From contig OY292277.1 in assembly GCA_958496175.1 (NCBI GenBank), positions 37,769,050 to 37,833,049 on the forward strand: DNA of 64,000 bases. Direction: 5' to 3'. This document shows positions 1 through 24,250 of the stretch, piece by piece. Each line of letters starts with the position of its first letter. Positions within the stretch are counted from its first letter, which is position 1. A model generated the notes under the pieces. The model was not told where the DNA came from. It saw nothing but the letters and a program-made list of their open reading frames with translations, and ran no database searches. The position numbers and the translations under genes were made by a program. The DNA comes from Sisyra terminalis. Its lineage: Eukaryota > Arthropoda > Insecta > Neuroptera > Sisyridae.

Positions 1-581
1 TATATTTTTGAATACTGGCCAAGAAGTTTTTAGAATCATTACCTATCCCATAAATTAAGGACGATAATTGATCTGGTGATAGGATTAATTGTGGCAATCA
101 TGTAGGGTGTTGCTGATTACTCTTTTTTATCTAATGAAATATTTAGTGTCTCGCGTGGTTGAATTCCCGATTTTAGTGCTACTAGTCGCTGCTGAGGTGG
201 TTAGTCTTTATAGCCTATTGAACTTGTTAACATTAAAATTTTTCCTTTTTAGTTCGCTTCTTCCAATTTTCCTTCTGCGACACCCGAGATGAGCCCTTTT
301 TATTTTGGAAATTAATCCATCTAATTAACTTTTCTTCTTATTATTGATCCTTCCTTTTTCGTTGATTTTTCCTTTACATTTTTACGTTCATGTTTCGATC
401 TGTTCATTTAATTATCCTCTTTTTGAAAAACTCTAAATACTTTATTCTTTGTATATTGTAAATGTAGATATCTGATCAATTCAGTGCGATATTTTTTACT
501 TAGCAATTGAACAATTGTTTCCGTATTTTGTAATTGAATAAGGTACATGATATATTTTTTATGATTTTTTTTTCTTTTCAG
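1..581 (+). other. Intron segment of the BRWD-like gene (5' part outside window)
   Basis: No open frame here resembles the missing N-terminal exons of the BRWD/PHIP family. The stretch is AT-rich and ends in a pyrimidine tract and AG at 580-581, directly before the first recognisable exon, so it is read as the 3' part of an intron. Short open frames at 89-292 and 408-614 show no family resemblance. Confidence 0.7.
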
Positions 582-9495
<8,914 letters not shown>

Positions 9496-10228
9496 ATTTC
9501 AATTACAAATAAACCAAAAACATGGCAATTTTCTTGAACAATAATGTTTCGTGTCCTCTTGCAATGGATACCATCAATCACAATGTGTGTTCATTCACTT
9601 TTATATTTCTTATTTTAATTTAGTTTTTATTCATTTAGTTTGACTGCTGACTGTTATAATTAACGCTTTATCGTTTTATCATTGGAAGAACATCGTTAAA
9701 AATTGTATAAAACAGAAAATCAATTGAGTTCAATAACATGATTTTTTATTTATTTTAAGTTTGTGTAAATGTTTAATTGACCTTATCTTAAAATAAAAAA
9801 GGCAAAAAATATTAACTCTTCCAATTGAATTCTAATGCACATGATTTGCTGTGCCATTGTAATACGATTGGATTGCTTTTTTTGTTGGATTTATAATGGT
9901 TAAAAATCCTCGTTTTGAGGTTTTTTGCTACCGATTTTCCTTTGAATGAATTCTCCTAAATTCGATTTTCCTTGTGATTTATAGACTATACTTTGAATCG
10001 CAAAGTATATGCCCAAAGTGTTTTGTTTTCGATAATATACGCCTAGCTCTAGCATCACATTTCAAAAGCTTTCATATGATTCTTGAATGTTAATTTAAAC
10101 GTTCACAGAGGAGAGTACTCCACGCGTAGCACCAGAATACCCGTTTTTGAATCATCAGTTTAATATTTCGGTTGTTTAAAATATTCTTTATTAAAGGAAC
10201 TTTTTCCGATTCGCGATCTCTAGATATA
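9496..10228 (+). other. 3' flank of BRWD gene
   Basis: An AATAAA at 9508-9513 lies 13 bases after the stop codon and is a candidate poly(A) signal; others occur further on (about 9793). The rest is AT-rich with no gene recognised. Confidence 0.5.
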
Positions 10229-10842
10229 CAGTCCCTGGTCATATTAATAAACGCGCTATAGGTTTTGTATAAAACCTGAAGTAAGAGCTATTTTATTTTG
10301 GGTCCATATTTTTAATTGGGTTTAACTTTCCTGTAAAATTGATATTTGATACACTTATTACCAACTAGCGTGACCAAAAATCATATTTACTAAATTTAAA
10401 TATATTTTTACCATCAAATTAATTAAACATCTTAATTATGGCGAACTGAATTGTTTACTATTTAATTAAAAGCCCGTTTACTGATATTTAAGTTCCCGCT
10501 CTGCACAGTATGCTGTCTATGTAAGACAATACCGTCTGCTGTATTTGTGGATGATTCCATACGTGAATATTTTTTCTAAGGACTATTTTTCTGTTGTGAC
10601 CACCTCTAGCTATTTTTTTCTTCAGAAATTTCCATATATTTTCAATGAGTTTCAAATCAAGGCTATTATCCAAAAGTGTGCTAATAGGGATAATAAACAA
10701 AGTTTTACCCAGAAAATATATTTCTTAAAAATCAATACAACTTTTTATATTGTAAAAAGTAAACAATATTAAATTTAATTTAGTTGAATATTTACATTTT
10801 GTATACAATCTTAAGTTCGTCTAATAATATTACCAGGGACTG
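10229..10842 (-). mobile_element. Tc1-like DNA transposon, internally degraded
   Basis: The ends CAGTCCCTGGTCATATTAA (10229) and the inverted TAATATTACCAGGGACTG (to 10842) form terminal inverted repeats flanked by TA on both sides (10227-10228 and 10843-10844), the target of the Tc1/mariner superfamily. Inside, on the minus strand at 10488-10700, a 70-residue frame includes LDLKLIENIWKFLKKKI, which matches the C-terminal end of Tc1/Tc3-type transposases (LNPIENLWxxLKxxV). Catalytic residues upstream of this are missing, so the copy is dead or non-autonomous. Confidence 0.85.
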
Positions 10843-10987
10843 TAGATTTACATCTTTGTTTATTTATACGCCAATTACACACATATAACCTTGACCTAGA
10901 CCCTTATTTCTTAACAATTATTATTATTTACTTTATACGAATTAATAATTATTCTTCGTCAGTTCTTAATTTAGACTTTACCACTTC

Positions 10988-11158
10988 TTTTTTAAATTGT
11001 TATTTGCCGTCGTTTTATATCAACTAAGATCTTTTAGCGACTCTATGGTTAACAAAATCCGTTATCAAGAAATATTGCAAGATTGTTCGATACGAGAATC
11101 GAAACTATTACCTACCAATTTTGGAGTGGTCACCTAGACCACTCAGCCACCAGTAGGC
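10988..11158 (-). mobile_element. tRNA-derived SINE, copy 2
   Basis: Reverse-strand copy of the SINE. Read on the minus strand it has GTGGCTGAGTGGTCTAGGTG (A box), then TTTCGATTCTCGTATCGAAC (B box) and the body and tail with AACGACGGCAAATAACAATT. It lies 3' of the Tc1-like element and upstream of the cysteine-rich gene. Confidence 0.8.
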
Positions 11159-11876
11159 TTTTAATCACTTTGAACGTTGCCGAACTGCTTGGATTTTCCA
11201 ACTAAACTCTTACTCAAAACCAAATTACACTTGTGAATTCATTCATATCGGAGAAATTTTCGAAGAGCTTCAAGAACAACAATTTGGTTTCCAAAACAAA
11301 ACGACAGTGGGTTTCTAGATTTTTAGAATGTTCAAATAGCCGAACTTATATGCTTCTGAAAAAAATCCATAGCTCATCCCAGTTATTCCCAAATAATTCT
11401 TCTCAATCCTTCTTTTTAATCCTTTAACTAAACCCATCTTTAATTCATCTTCCCGCTGTTACACGTTACAATTGAGCTATTGCTTAATTAGGTGTCTACT
11501 GAAACATTTTATCGTCTCAATACTAAAAGTTCCTTAATCCTCCTGGATGTTTTCCGAAATGTTCTGAAATACTATGCAGCATTGGGTTCGTGAAAGATAA
11601 ATTCATAGAACTCGACGTAATAATTGTGATCTTGTCCATGTAACACTTTAAAAGAAATTCATATAACGATAATAAATATTCCAGTTTCAATTAATTACAA
11701 AATATTCGCCGTATATACCAAAACCCCTCTTTCTACTGTATACATCTAAATAATAAATTGAGTGTGGGAACAGTTAAAAATAGGTAGGTGCTACACATTT
11801 TTTATAATTACATTATCCCAAATATTTATTAATTCTTTACTATATTTAGTTGCATACCTTATTCAAAAATTTAACC
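11159..11876. other. Intergenic stretch, nothing recognised
   Basis: AT-rich sequence between the SINE and the cysteine-rich gene. A TATATTTA at about 11840 lies 35-40 bases before the proposed start codon at 11877 and could act as a TATA element. An open frame at 11233-11427 shows no family resemblance. Confidence 0.4.
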
Positions 11877-14564
11877 ATGAGTCTTTATTTTATATCTGGT
11901 TTAAGCTTTGTGTATCAAGTGGTCGTAGATCACCAGGCATCCAGGTGTATTTTTTTGTCTTATTAGAAGTAAAAATTCAAAAAATTTTAAGTATTAAACA
12001 ATAAATTTTTCTTAAAAAACAAATATAAAATAAATAAAAAAAAATCAATGCCTCAATTTGATTGTGAATGTTCATCCAGAAAATGCAAAAAGAGAACAGA
12101 TACCCTTTGGTATATTGTACATAAGAATTTAACTTTTTTCATATAAAATATCATAATGAAAATATTTTAGTGCAACGCTTTGTGACAACCCCTATTACAT
12201 CCATAAAACTGAAAAGTTAAATCCATGCACTTATGGAAATTCTCAAGTAATAACTCTACAACGAGCCTATTGTGATTGTCTTATCCCAAAACCCGATGAT
12301 TTTTTTGATCCCTATTCTGCGCCTTGTTCACCTGAATTTTATACGCATAAATTTGCCTCACTTCGACGAAAATGGTCTCAAGAGTTTAGCCAATGCTGTT
12401 TTAGTTCAAATATAACGACTAATTGTGACCCGTAAGTGAAATAACAAAATCGTTCTATCCCGTATTGTCCTGCTGTTATAATACAGGGACATGTGCTTAT
12501 TGTGGCACCACAATTTGATGACGCATTCTTATAAAACTCGTCAAATGAGGCGAAAATGTTTGAAATTTTTCTGCATCTCGCTTATTAATAAATTAACGAA
12601 TTATAATAATTGAAAACTCAAAAACTAGTAAGTAGTGTCCGACCGAAAATAGTTTTTACGACCGAAACCGAATTGCAGCATCCGTCTCGGTTTCGGTCGA
12701 AACCGAAACTTCCATATAAGGTCATGTTTTTGTAGGAAAAAAAGTTAATCATAATTAGCCAGTATTTAATTTTAAATCCTTAAGTATTTATTATTCATTT
12801 AGTCTCTAATATTTGTGCTAGTCATTATCATAACATATTATTATCGGGTATAAGGGGTTGACTAGAAAGAAATGCACCTAATATTTCTTTTTAATATAAG
12901 TTACGAATAACATAAAGCAAAATTACTTTTTATCTAATATGTTCAGGTACACAAAACATAACGTACTCTTTCGTACATCTTAAAAATAAAATATTTTCTT
13001 CTAAAATTTGATCAGTTTTCTGTAAAACCGACAAAAAAAGGATATTAAAAATGATTTTAATGAACTGATAATTGTCAGTATGTATTTATAATGGAAGAAT
13101 CTAATATTAAAATTGAGAAACAATAATGAACCGGGTTTCGATCCTAGCGAATTAAAATGTTCACATTTGTTGTTGCGTTAGTTCGAGTTACGTGTATACG
13201 TGAACTCGAAAAATTAAAAAAGAAAATACTATTTTCCTCATATATTGGCGAGTTTTTAAAGAATTCGTCGCTAAATTTTTTCTTACAGATGTAACTAATA
13301 CATAATCCGAGACGAATTTTTCCAATATTTTCAGCTGTAACTCATGTGGAATTACTAAACCATGTTACACGGAATGTACACAAATTTCATACCTTCCTCC
13401 TTGTACTTGTAACAGTTTTATACCACGTAAGAAGCCATGTGAAACCAAATCATGTGATAAAAGTAAGAATTTTTATTGCCTCTTGTTTTAGTTGTTCCAT
13501 ATACTGGTTAAGTTTTTCAGTTTATTGCGAAGATACTTGTAAGAATCCCAATGGACATTGTAGTTATTGTGTTTTTTCAACTATTTGTGACATGTATCCA
13601 GCGCAATACTACTCGAGACCCGAATGTTATAAAGTAAATATTTATTTTTTCTTAAACATTAACTATTGAAAAAGCTATCACTACCTCTTATTTGTAAATG
13701 TATCTTGTAATCGATTGCGTCTTCTCTATTTTTTTTATATTTTGATTATTTATGATGAATTTTATTAATCTTATATTAAAAGTTGCGCCACAACATTGAA
13801 AAGCTACAGGCTAAAGTAAATTTTACTATTTATTAATTTTTTGATTTACATTTCTAATCAATTATATCCAAAAATAGAGAAAAAAATGGTGATGAAATCT
13901 TTAAAATTTTACATTTTTCAATTTGTCACAGTAACGTCCTTGTATTTGCAATATACAAAAATAAACTGCAGTACAAATTTTATGCAGTTTAATGATTCTT
14001 TTTTATTTGCCAGGGTTTTAAAAAAATACACATGCACATATGTATACAGATATACACTTATAGAGGTATTTCATCTGGCTTAAAACCTGATTAAAATTAA
14101 TTTAATATTAATACTACACCTTAATAATGAGAAAGCGATGTTTATTTTCAAATATATTTAAAATATAGGCTCAAGTCCATTTTAGCACATACAAATCTGG
14201 CAACGTTGTTTTTTCTACTTTGTTTTCAATTTAATTTGCGAATTTTTTGTTAATTCAATTCTAATATTGTATAATTTAATCTCTTGTGGCTAAATTTCCA
14301 TTATGGACTGATTTATTTGCGAATTAAATTGAAAACAAAGTAGAAAAAACAACGTTATCAGATTTGAATGTGCTAAAAGAGACTAGAACCCCCTTTTTTC
14401 TGTTTTAAATCCAGCAGACTATTTAATATTCAAAATCAATTGGATGTTAAACTCATATAACTAATTAAAATTTTCTGTTTTAGAAAAAATCTTTAACTCG
14501 TATTATAGACAAAATTTGTTCGCCGATACACAAAGCAGTCAGTAAGATCGAAAAATATTTGTAA
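11877..14564 (+). CDS. Unrecognised cysteine-rich, possibly secreted protein
   Basis: I do not recognise the family. Four exons fit together with no frame conflict: 12171-12431 (ends phase 2), 13335-13462 (ends phase 1), 13521-13633 (ends phase 0) and 14484-14564 (stop TAA). Each is bounded by AG and GTAAG/GTAAA sites. A first exon at 11877-11944 is tentative: it starts MSLYFISGLSFVYQVVV, signal-peptide-like, and its donor (GTGTAT) is weak but gives the right phase. The product would be 216 residues with 23 cysteines in the last four exons, in pairs such as YCDC, QCC, CNSC, CTC, CEDTC and CSYC. That density suggests disulfide-rich secretion or, less likely, metal binding. The gene is convergent with Cdk8, 152 bp between stop codons. 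Introns hold a hAT-like element and a MITE. The exons are well supported; the start is not. Confidence 0.65.
12633..13150 (+). mobile_element. hAT-like element, copy 1 (right end degraded)
   Basis: Begins TAGTGTCCGACCGAAA at 12633 and follows the copy at 31585-32210 through GGTCATGTTTT, the 'GGGTTGA..GAAAGAAATGCAC' block, the 'AGGTACACAAAA' block and 'GAAGAATC'. The right terminus is not clean. No transposase frame, so non-autonomous. Sits in intron 2 of the cysteine-rich gene. Confidence 0.7.
14168..14390. mobile_element. GGCTCAAG MITE, copy 1
   Basis: Near-palindromic element. The left arm GGCTCAAGTCCATTTTAGCA is mirrored at the right end by the inverse of GGGTTCTAGTCTCTTTTAGC; both arms continue with CAAATCTG..AACG and TACTTTGTTTTCAATTTAAT. 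Sits in intron 4 of the cysteine-rich gene. Copies recur at 23982, 29315, 33439 and 42815. Confidence 0.8.
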
Positions 14565-14716
14565 GAAATGGTAGCAGGTAAATACTTTTTCATATTTTTT
14601 ATAAGTTATTAAACATTTATTTTAAAAAAAGGTCAAAATTTATAAGTCCGCAATAATATTACAATTATATATCAAAACATAATTAGAAAGAGGAAATATA
14701 CATATATATATATAAT

Positions 14717-18324
<3,608 letters not shown>

Positions 18325-18693
18325 CATTAGTAATGTCATCGCAACAAAACTAATGTAATGTCATATTTGTTATGACAGCTAGAGAATGCAATGTTCAGTC
18401 GCCATTTTTGTAAGCAAACAGATTGGTCGAAATTGACATAGTTATAAACTAGACAATCTGTCAAGAGATAGCATTATATACAAATCTACAAGAAAAATAG
18501 AGACACAAGTAGAACTAGCGAAATTGATTTGTGAAACAATGTTGTTGGTACTAGTAACAGTATAAAATTCCCAGAATTTTCCCTAGATATTTTGGCGCGC
18601 ACAATTGAGTCAATGATTCGATTGGTTTAACGGGGTGACAATTTGTTAGCACATTTGAAAATCAAATACTGAAAATCTTATTTTTTTAAAACC
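18325..18693. promoter_or_regulatory. Divergent promoter between Cdk8 and RFC3
   Basis: The two start codons are about 370 bp apart on opposite strands, so both promoters must lie here or overlap. A CAGTCGCCATTTTTG block at about 18397 resembles a YY1-type CGCCAT site, and an inverted CCAAT (GATTGGTTT) lies near 18620. The 5' leaders were not delimited. Confidence 0.6.
18590..18600 (+). promoter_or_regulatory. E2F-type site upstream of RFC3
   Basis: TTTTGGCGCGC fits the E2F/DP consensus TTTSGCGCS exactly and lies 94 bases before the RFC3 start codon. Replication genes in animals are commonly E2F targets, so the position fits S-phase expression of RFC3. Binding itself is inferred. Confidence 0.6.
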
Positions 18694-20130
18694 ATGAGTC
18701 TTTGGGTAGATAAACACCGACCCAAAGATCTTTCAAAGTTGGATTTCCACAAACATCAAGTGGCAAATTTAAAAAATTTAATTAATAAAGGAGATTTTCC
18801 ACATTTGTTATTCTATGGACCATCCGGAGCCGGAAAAAAAACCCGGGTTATGTGTCTTCTACGGGAATTATATGGTCATGGGGTTGAACGTTTACGAATG
18901 GAACAAATGAACTTTACCACCCCTTCAAATAAGAAATTAATGATAACTACTATTAGTAGCAACTACCACATAGAAGTCAATCCATCCGACGTGGGAATCT
19001 ATGATCGTGTGGTGGTAATGGATCTTATCAAAAATGTAGCTCAAACCCATCAAATTGATGTAAATGGTCAGCGAGAATTTAAAATCGTTGTCATCACTGA
19101 GGCAGATTCTTTGACAAAAGACGCCCAACATGCACTACGTCGTACCATGGAGAAATATGTCGCTACTTGCCGGTTGATATTAGTCGCAAATACAACATCT
19201 CGAATAATTCCTGCTATCAAAAGTCGATGTCTTAGCATTCGAGTTCCTGCTCCAAGTATTGAGACTATAGTACAAGTTTTACAGGTATCTATTTCTTATT
19301 TGTATTAAAGTACAACTGGTCAAAGAACCAAAGCTATAGAGAGCTGTACTAAATTAGTATAGGCTCCAGCTCTGACTAAAGCCAATGTTTAACTTTATCT
19401 CAGCTCTAGTTTTTAATGCGGACGCATTCAGGCTTCTTTAATGATAAAAGAAACTTACCAAATTTTTAATGATATCTATATAGTAAATCCCAAAGCTATA
19501 AGACAATTTCGAAAGAGCTCGAGTAAAATTTTGATTTTAGTGTAGCCGGAGCTGAAGTTATCAAAGTTTATACTGGCTTCAACTCCTAACAATCTTATAT
19601 TTAATACAGTACCGTGAATAATTGTTATTTATTCTTTTTAGAGTACCTGCAAAAAAGAAGGTCTCACTCTTCCTGCTGAATTAGCAACTCGAATTGCTCA
19701 GTTATCCGATAGAAATTTACGCCGCGCCTTATTGATGTGTGAAGCAACCAAAGTGCAGCGCTATCCTTTCACGAATGATCAAAAAATAACAGAGCCTGAT
19801 TGGCAACATTTTATTCAAAATACAGCTAAGATGATCATTAGTGAGCAATCACCGAAGCGACTCTTAGAAGTACGGACCAATTTATATGAATTATTGACTC
19901 ATGGAATTCCTGGTGAATTAATATTCCGAGGACTTGTCAAAGAATTAAATCGTAATTGTCAATTACAAATGAAAACTGAGATTGCTTCTATTGCCGCTCT
20001 TTATGAACATCGCATGCAACAAGGAAATAAACATATCTTCCATTTAGAGGCATTTGTTGCGAAATTTATGTCCGTTTATAGGAAATTTATGGAAGATGCT
20101 TTGGGTGATGCTTTAGCAGATGATTTTTAA
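18694..20130 (+). CDS. RFC3: Replication factor C subunit 3 (clamp loader)
   Basis: AAA+ subunit of the RFC clamp loader that opens PCNA and places it on primer-template DNA in the nucleus; also shared by the alternative loaders (Rad17, Ctf18, Elg1). Two exons: 18694-19284 and 19642-20130, phase 0, 359 residues (human RFC3 356). Starts MSLWVDKHRPKDL as in the family. Visible: Walker A GPSGAGKKTR (about 41-50), the region ITEADSLTKDAQHALRRTME that corresponds to the Walker B/box V segment of RFC3, SRC motif IKSRCLSIRVPAPS (about 178-191), and the C-terminal collar ending HLEAFVAKFMSVYRKFMED. In this subunit an acidic Walker B residue pair is naturally altered. An AATAAA at 20169-20174 is a likely poly(A) signal. 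Confidence 0.97.
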
Positions 20131-20543
20131 TTGTGTAATTTTGTCATATATACCACTAAGTACTAATGAATAAATTAAATAATATCAGCTCTATTGATGC
20201 ATTTTTTCATTTAAATTCTACTGCAGATTTTTAAATTTTATAAAATTGTTTAAATATCCCCCAATTTAGATTTTGGACATCGTTAACGTCACTATTTATT
20301 ATTTAGGTTTGTTTCTTTGCTTATTGAAGTTGTTAAAAGTTTTTGCGCATGTATTTAAATGTCTCAAATACACGTGTGTGAAACCGTCAGTGTTGTCTTA
20401 AATCACATGTTCCAAATAAATATATTCTTATATGAATTATTAGTAATAAATTATTAATTTATAAACTTATAATTAAAACTTTTATTTGTTTTTTTATATA
20501 AATTAAGTTAAATTTTAACTAATTATTTACTGTAACCTCTAAA
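20131..20543 (+). promoter_or_regulatory. Intergenic promoter region of UTP14 with E-box CACGTG
   Basis: A 413-bp gap between same-strand genes RFC3 and UTP14. CACGTG at 20371-20376, 168 bases before the UTP14 start, is a Myc/Max-type E-box; ribosome-biogenesis genes in animals are classic Myc targets. The first part carries the RFC3 poly(A) signal. Confidence 0.5.
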
Positions 20544-23448
20544 ATGGATATTGACTCCGAATTAAATTACAATTCGGACGATGAAATTTCAACCGTAAAT
20601 CATCAAAAACTTTTGGATTCCGTATTAAATCTCGATAAAACTCAGTATGTAAAAAAGCCAGTTAGAACCGAACCAACTTTAAACATTTCTGAATTTAATT
20701 TAATAAAATCTTCCGACTCAAAAGATGTGCATCTAAATGAATTACTTCAACCCTTAACTAAAATCAGACAATTCACGGAATTGAAGAAAAAGGTTTCAAA
20801 AATCCAAACCGAGGCTAAACCTTTACCAAAACCAGTTGAAAAACCAACAGCAAACCGAATCCAACGCCAAATTGGCTTCAACAATGTACGACAATCGTTG
20901 AACAAATGGGATGCAGTGATTGAAGCAAATCGTGCCAGCGATCAGCTGGTGTTCCCTTTACAAAAACCTGGAAAGTTAAAAATAGAAACGTGTACAGATT
21001 TCGTTAAGAGGTTTAGAATAAAAAGTGATTTACAAAAAGAGTTAGAAGCTCTTGATCCACCTGAAGAAGACGATGGGCAAAAAGAAGAAAATGAGAAAAA
21101 TAGTTTTCCTTTAACTTTGAAAGAAATGAAGGAAAAGCGTAAAGAAGCAGCTCGTCTTCGTGCTAAGCAATCTTATCAAGAAGCCAAAGCGAGGCGAGTT
21201 AATAAAATTAAAAGCAAAAAATTTCATCGAATACAACGTCGAGAAAAAATGAAGCAACAAATTAAAGAATTTGAAATACTACAGAAGACCAATCCAGAGG
21301 AGGCACTTAAAAAATTAGAAGAAATCGATAAAGCAAGAGCTTTAGAACGTATGTCTTTACGACACAAATCTACGGGAAAATGGGCGCAGAATAAACAAGT
21401 TCGAGCCAAATACGATAAAGAAGTATGTTTTTTTCAGTTGTATCCCAAAAGTCTCAAAATACTTTTTGTTCTAATGGTTTTATAATTCTATTTTATATAA
21501 TTGTCTATGAAAATTAATGCAAAGTGGGTTTTGATCTTTTCTTTCCTTGGCCGGACAAAACAGAACATTTCATATTTGTTTGTTAAAAATACATTAGATT
21601 ATTATTTACATGGATAAGCATTTCTCTTAATTGAAACGTTTATTTTTGAAAAGCAAATCTTACAATCTTTAAACTCCCTACCCTTTAAATAAGGCGAAAT
21701 AATATTCTTAAGTAACAGTAGAAATAATACCGTACGTAATTTATTAATAACTCCTAATTTTGTCTTAAATCCAAAAAGTCGTTTGATTTTTGTAATTTTT
21801 CTCTTAATTTTTCGGAAAAAAGTAATGTTCATGTCCTGTTTTGCCACTTTTTAATCTGCCATATTATGTTTTGTCACAGTTATTAAACTATTTAAATTAT
21901 TTTTTTTTATAGAGTCGGCAGTTATTAGCTCAACAGTTAGCAGTTAGCCGAGATTTAACGCAAAAGCTCAATAAGCCAGAAGAAAGTGATTCAGAACCCG
22001 AAGTTCCAATGGCCATTAAAGTCGACAAAAATAATCCATGGGTCAATCAAATTGAAACCTCTGCTGAAGTCGCCGATTTTCTCAGTGGCTATCGAAAGTA
22101 TTGGACCGAAAAAAATAAATCAGACCAATTAAAAGAACTACTGACCCAATCGACGAAACTATCCGAAGAACAAAATGAAAATAAGGACAGCAAAAACAGC
22201 TCCGATGATGAAGATTTAGAAAATTTTAAGAATCAAATCACCGAATTAGATGATACAATAGACAATAGTGGAAGTCAAAATATTAATGGGTTTGAAGTGT
22301 ATTATGTAAATAATTCCCACGAAATCCAACAAAATAATGAAAATGAAAAAATAGTAAAGAAAAATAAAAAAGTGAAAAAACTTAAAGAAAAAGTGAAAAA
22401 AAAGAAAATAAAAAAAGCGAAAAAAATAATCAATGGTTGGGAAGTTGAAGACGTAGACACAGAGCATCAAAATGGAGAAAATGAGCAAACGATCGATGAT
22501 ATATTTGATGCTTGTGACGAAAAAATTCAAAATAATATTAACAAAAAAATCAGTAAGATGAAAAATAAAGTCTTGAAAGAAAAGTTAAAGCAAAAACCAA
22601 AACAACAAATTGAAAAGAAACGAAAAACTAGAGATTTTAATGATTTATCGTTTAAGAAAAAAGCACATGTTCCCGATTTAGACGAAGGATTGATTGAAGA
22701 AAGTGGAAGAGGAACAAAAATTCAAAATTCATTAAATGTACCATCCCAAAAATCTCTTCCAAACAAAGAAGTAAAAGAGCCATCTGATTTAGATCCATCT
22801 AATTTCATCAAAGCAAAGATTCAAACACTAAATACTGAACTTCCCGATTTAATAACCAACGGAGACGCGTTGGACGATGACGAAGATTTGGCCGATCAAC
22901 AAGCATTGATAGCCGAAGCTTTTCAAGGTGACGACATCGTCGACGAATTTCAAAGAGAAAAACAGGCCGAAATCGATAAAAACAAACCAAAAACGATCGA
23001 TTTATCTCTACCAGGATGGGGCACTTGGGGTGGAAGGAACTTGAAAGTTCCTTACCGCAAAAGAAAACGCTTTCTTGTCAAAGAAACAAAACCAGTTCCT
23101 CGAAGAGACGTTCTCAAAAACAATGTTATCATTAGAGAAGAAGCAAACGCCATCGACAATCACCAAGTTAACGATCTTCCATTTCCGTTCACAAAGGTTC
23201 AAGATTTCGAGGCTTCAATTAGAGCTCCAATTGGTAATACATTTGTCCCAGAAACAGCTCATCTAAAACTAATTCAGCCGGCAGTAGTTACGAAATCTGG
23301 AGCAATTATAGAACCGATGGATGAAGATCAACTTTTACAAATGGAAGAAAAACCAAAAAGAGTAAAGCTAGTAAAAGATGTAAAGAAAAATAAAGAGGCT
23401 CCTAAAATCACTAAATTGAAAAAGAAAACTGTAAATTCTAAAAAATAA
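20544..23448 (+). CDS. UTP14: U3 snoRNA-associated protein UTP14 (SSU processome)
   Basis: Nucleolar component of the small-subunit processome, needed for 18S rRNA maturation; in yeast Utp14 activates the DEAH helicase Dhr1. Two exons, 20544-21422 and 21913-23448, joined in phase 0 after KYDKE, give 804 residues (human UTP14A 771). Visible: acidic N-terminus, RQIGFNNVRQSLNKWDAVIE block, the basic coiled stretch rich in KEMKEKRKEAARLRAKQSYQ, KWAQNKQVRAKYDKE, a long Lys/Glu low-complexity middle (about residues 400-560), and the family signature LPGWGTWGG with VPRRDVLKNNVIIREE and the C-terminal block LPFPFTKVQDFEASIRAPIG. The second exon's ATG at 22009 is internal, not a start. An AATAAA at 23476-23481 follows the stop. 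Confidence 0.95.
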
Positions 23449-23981
23449 AATTTAAAATTAGGATATAAAACAGTGAATAAATAAGAAAATAAAAAAATCG
23501 GATTTGCAGTGGATTATTTTTTTTCTTTCATTCTATTCCAATTAATATATTATTTAGATATTTATTATCATTTCACTAATAATGTTAAGGATTCTATTAT
23601 GCAATTTTAACTATCCGCGGATTTGCATGTTATGTTGAAATGTTGAAACAAACCATTTATTTTAACCGAAACTTATATAAACGAATTACTTTAACTTACG
23701 CTGACTGATTATTTACTAACACTAACTATTTTAACTATTTATATAATTTATATATTCCATAAACAATATAACTATTCAAAGTTAGCGAAAAAATCTAATT
23801 TGAATTTGAAAAAAAAAAATGAAGAAGACGAATTAGAATCCTCGATTTATTGAAACGAGGATTGAAATGAACAACCAGAATTTGAAGAACCCTGCCAGGG
23901 GTAAATAAAGGGAGGAATTCAACTACTCGGGAAACAATCGGCCGTAAGATAGAATACAAAATAAAAATCAATTTAAATTTT
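23449..23981. other. Intergenic, nothing recognised beyond UTP14 3' end
   Basis: AT-rich sequence after the UTP14 poly(A) signal. No frame, RNA gene or repeat was recognised up to the MITE at 23982. Confidence 0.4.
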
Positions 23982-24205
23982 GGCTCAAGTTCCTTTTAGA
24001 ACAGTCAAATCTGGCAACGTTGTATTTTCTACTTTGTTTTTAATTTAAATCGCGAATAAATTGGTCAATAATGAAAATTTAGCCACAAAGAAGGAAAGTA
24101 TATCATATTATTATTGCGTTAACAAAAAAATCGCGAAAAAATAAAAAAAACAAAGTATAAAATGCAACGTTGCCTGATTGGACTGTTCTAAAAGGAACTT
24201 GAGCC
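23982..24205. mobile_element. GGCTCAAG MITE, copy 2 (well kept)
   Basis: 224-bp near-palindrome, GGCTCAAGTTCCTTTTAGAA at the left and its inverse TTCTAAAAGGAACTTGAGCC at the right; inner arms share AATCTGGCAACGTTG-type and CTACTTTGTTTTTAATTTAA-type blocks. No protein capacity. Confidence 0.85.
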
Positions 24206-24250
24206 AAATATTTTTTATTTAAAACCAATTTTGGTGGTTAAAAGATATAT

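Noticed and set aside
534..581. ATG at 534 as the start of the BRWD gene
   Set aside because: The 16 codons before 582 read as a pyrimidine tract and splice acceptor (TTTCTTTTCAG), and family members have about 75 more N-terminal residues coded by earlier exons.
13346..13669. A 107-codon open frame on the + strand overlapping the cysteine-rich gene
   Set aside because: It reads exon 4 in frame but runs through exon 3 in a wrong frame and across an intron. The spliced model with agreeing phases explains the same cysteines better.
22246..22530. Phe/Ile-rich minus-strand frame opposite UTP14
   Set aside because: It is the antisense of the Lys-rich middle of UTP14, where AAA/AAG codons give TTT/CTT.
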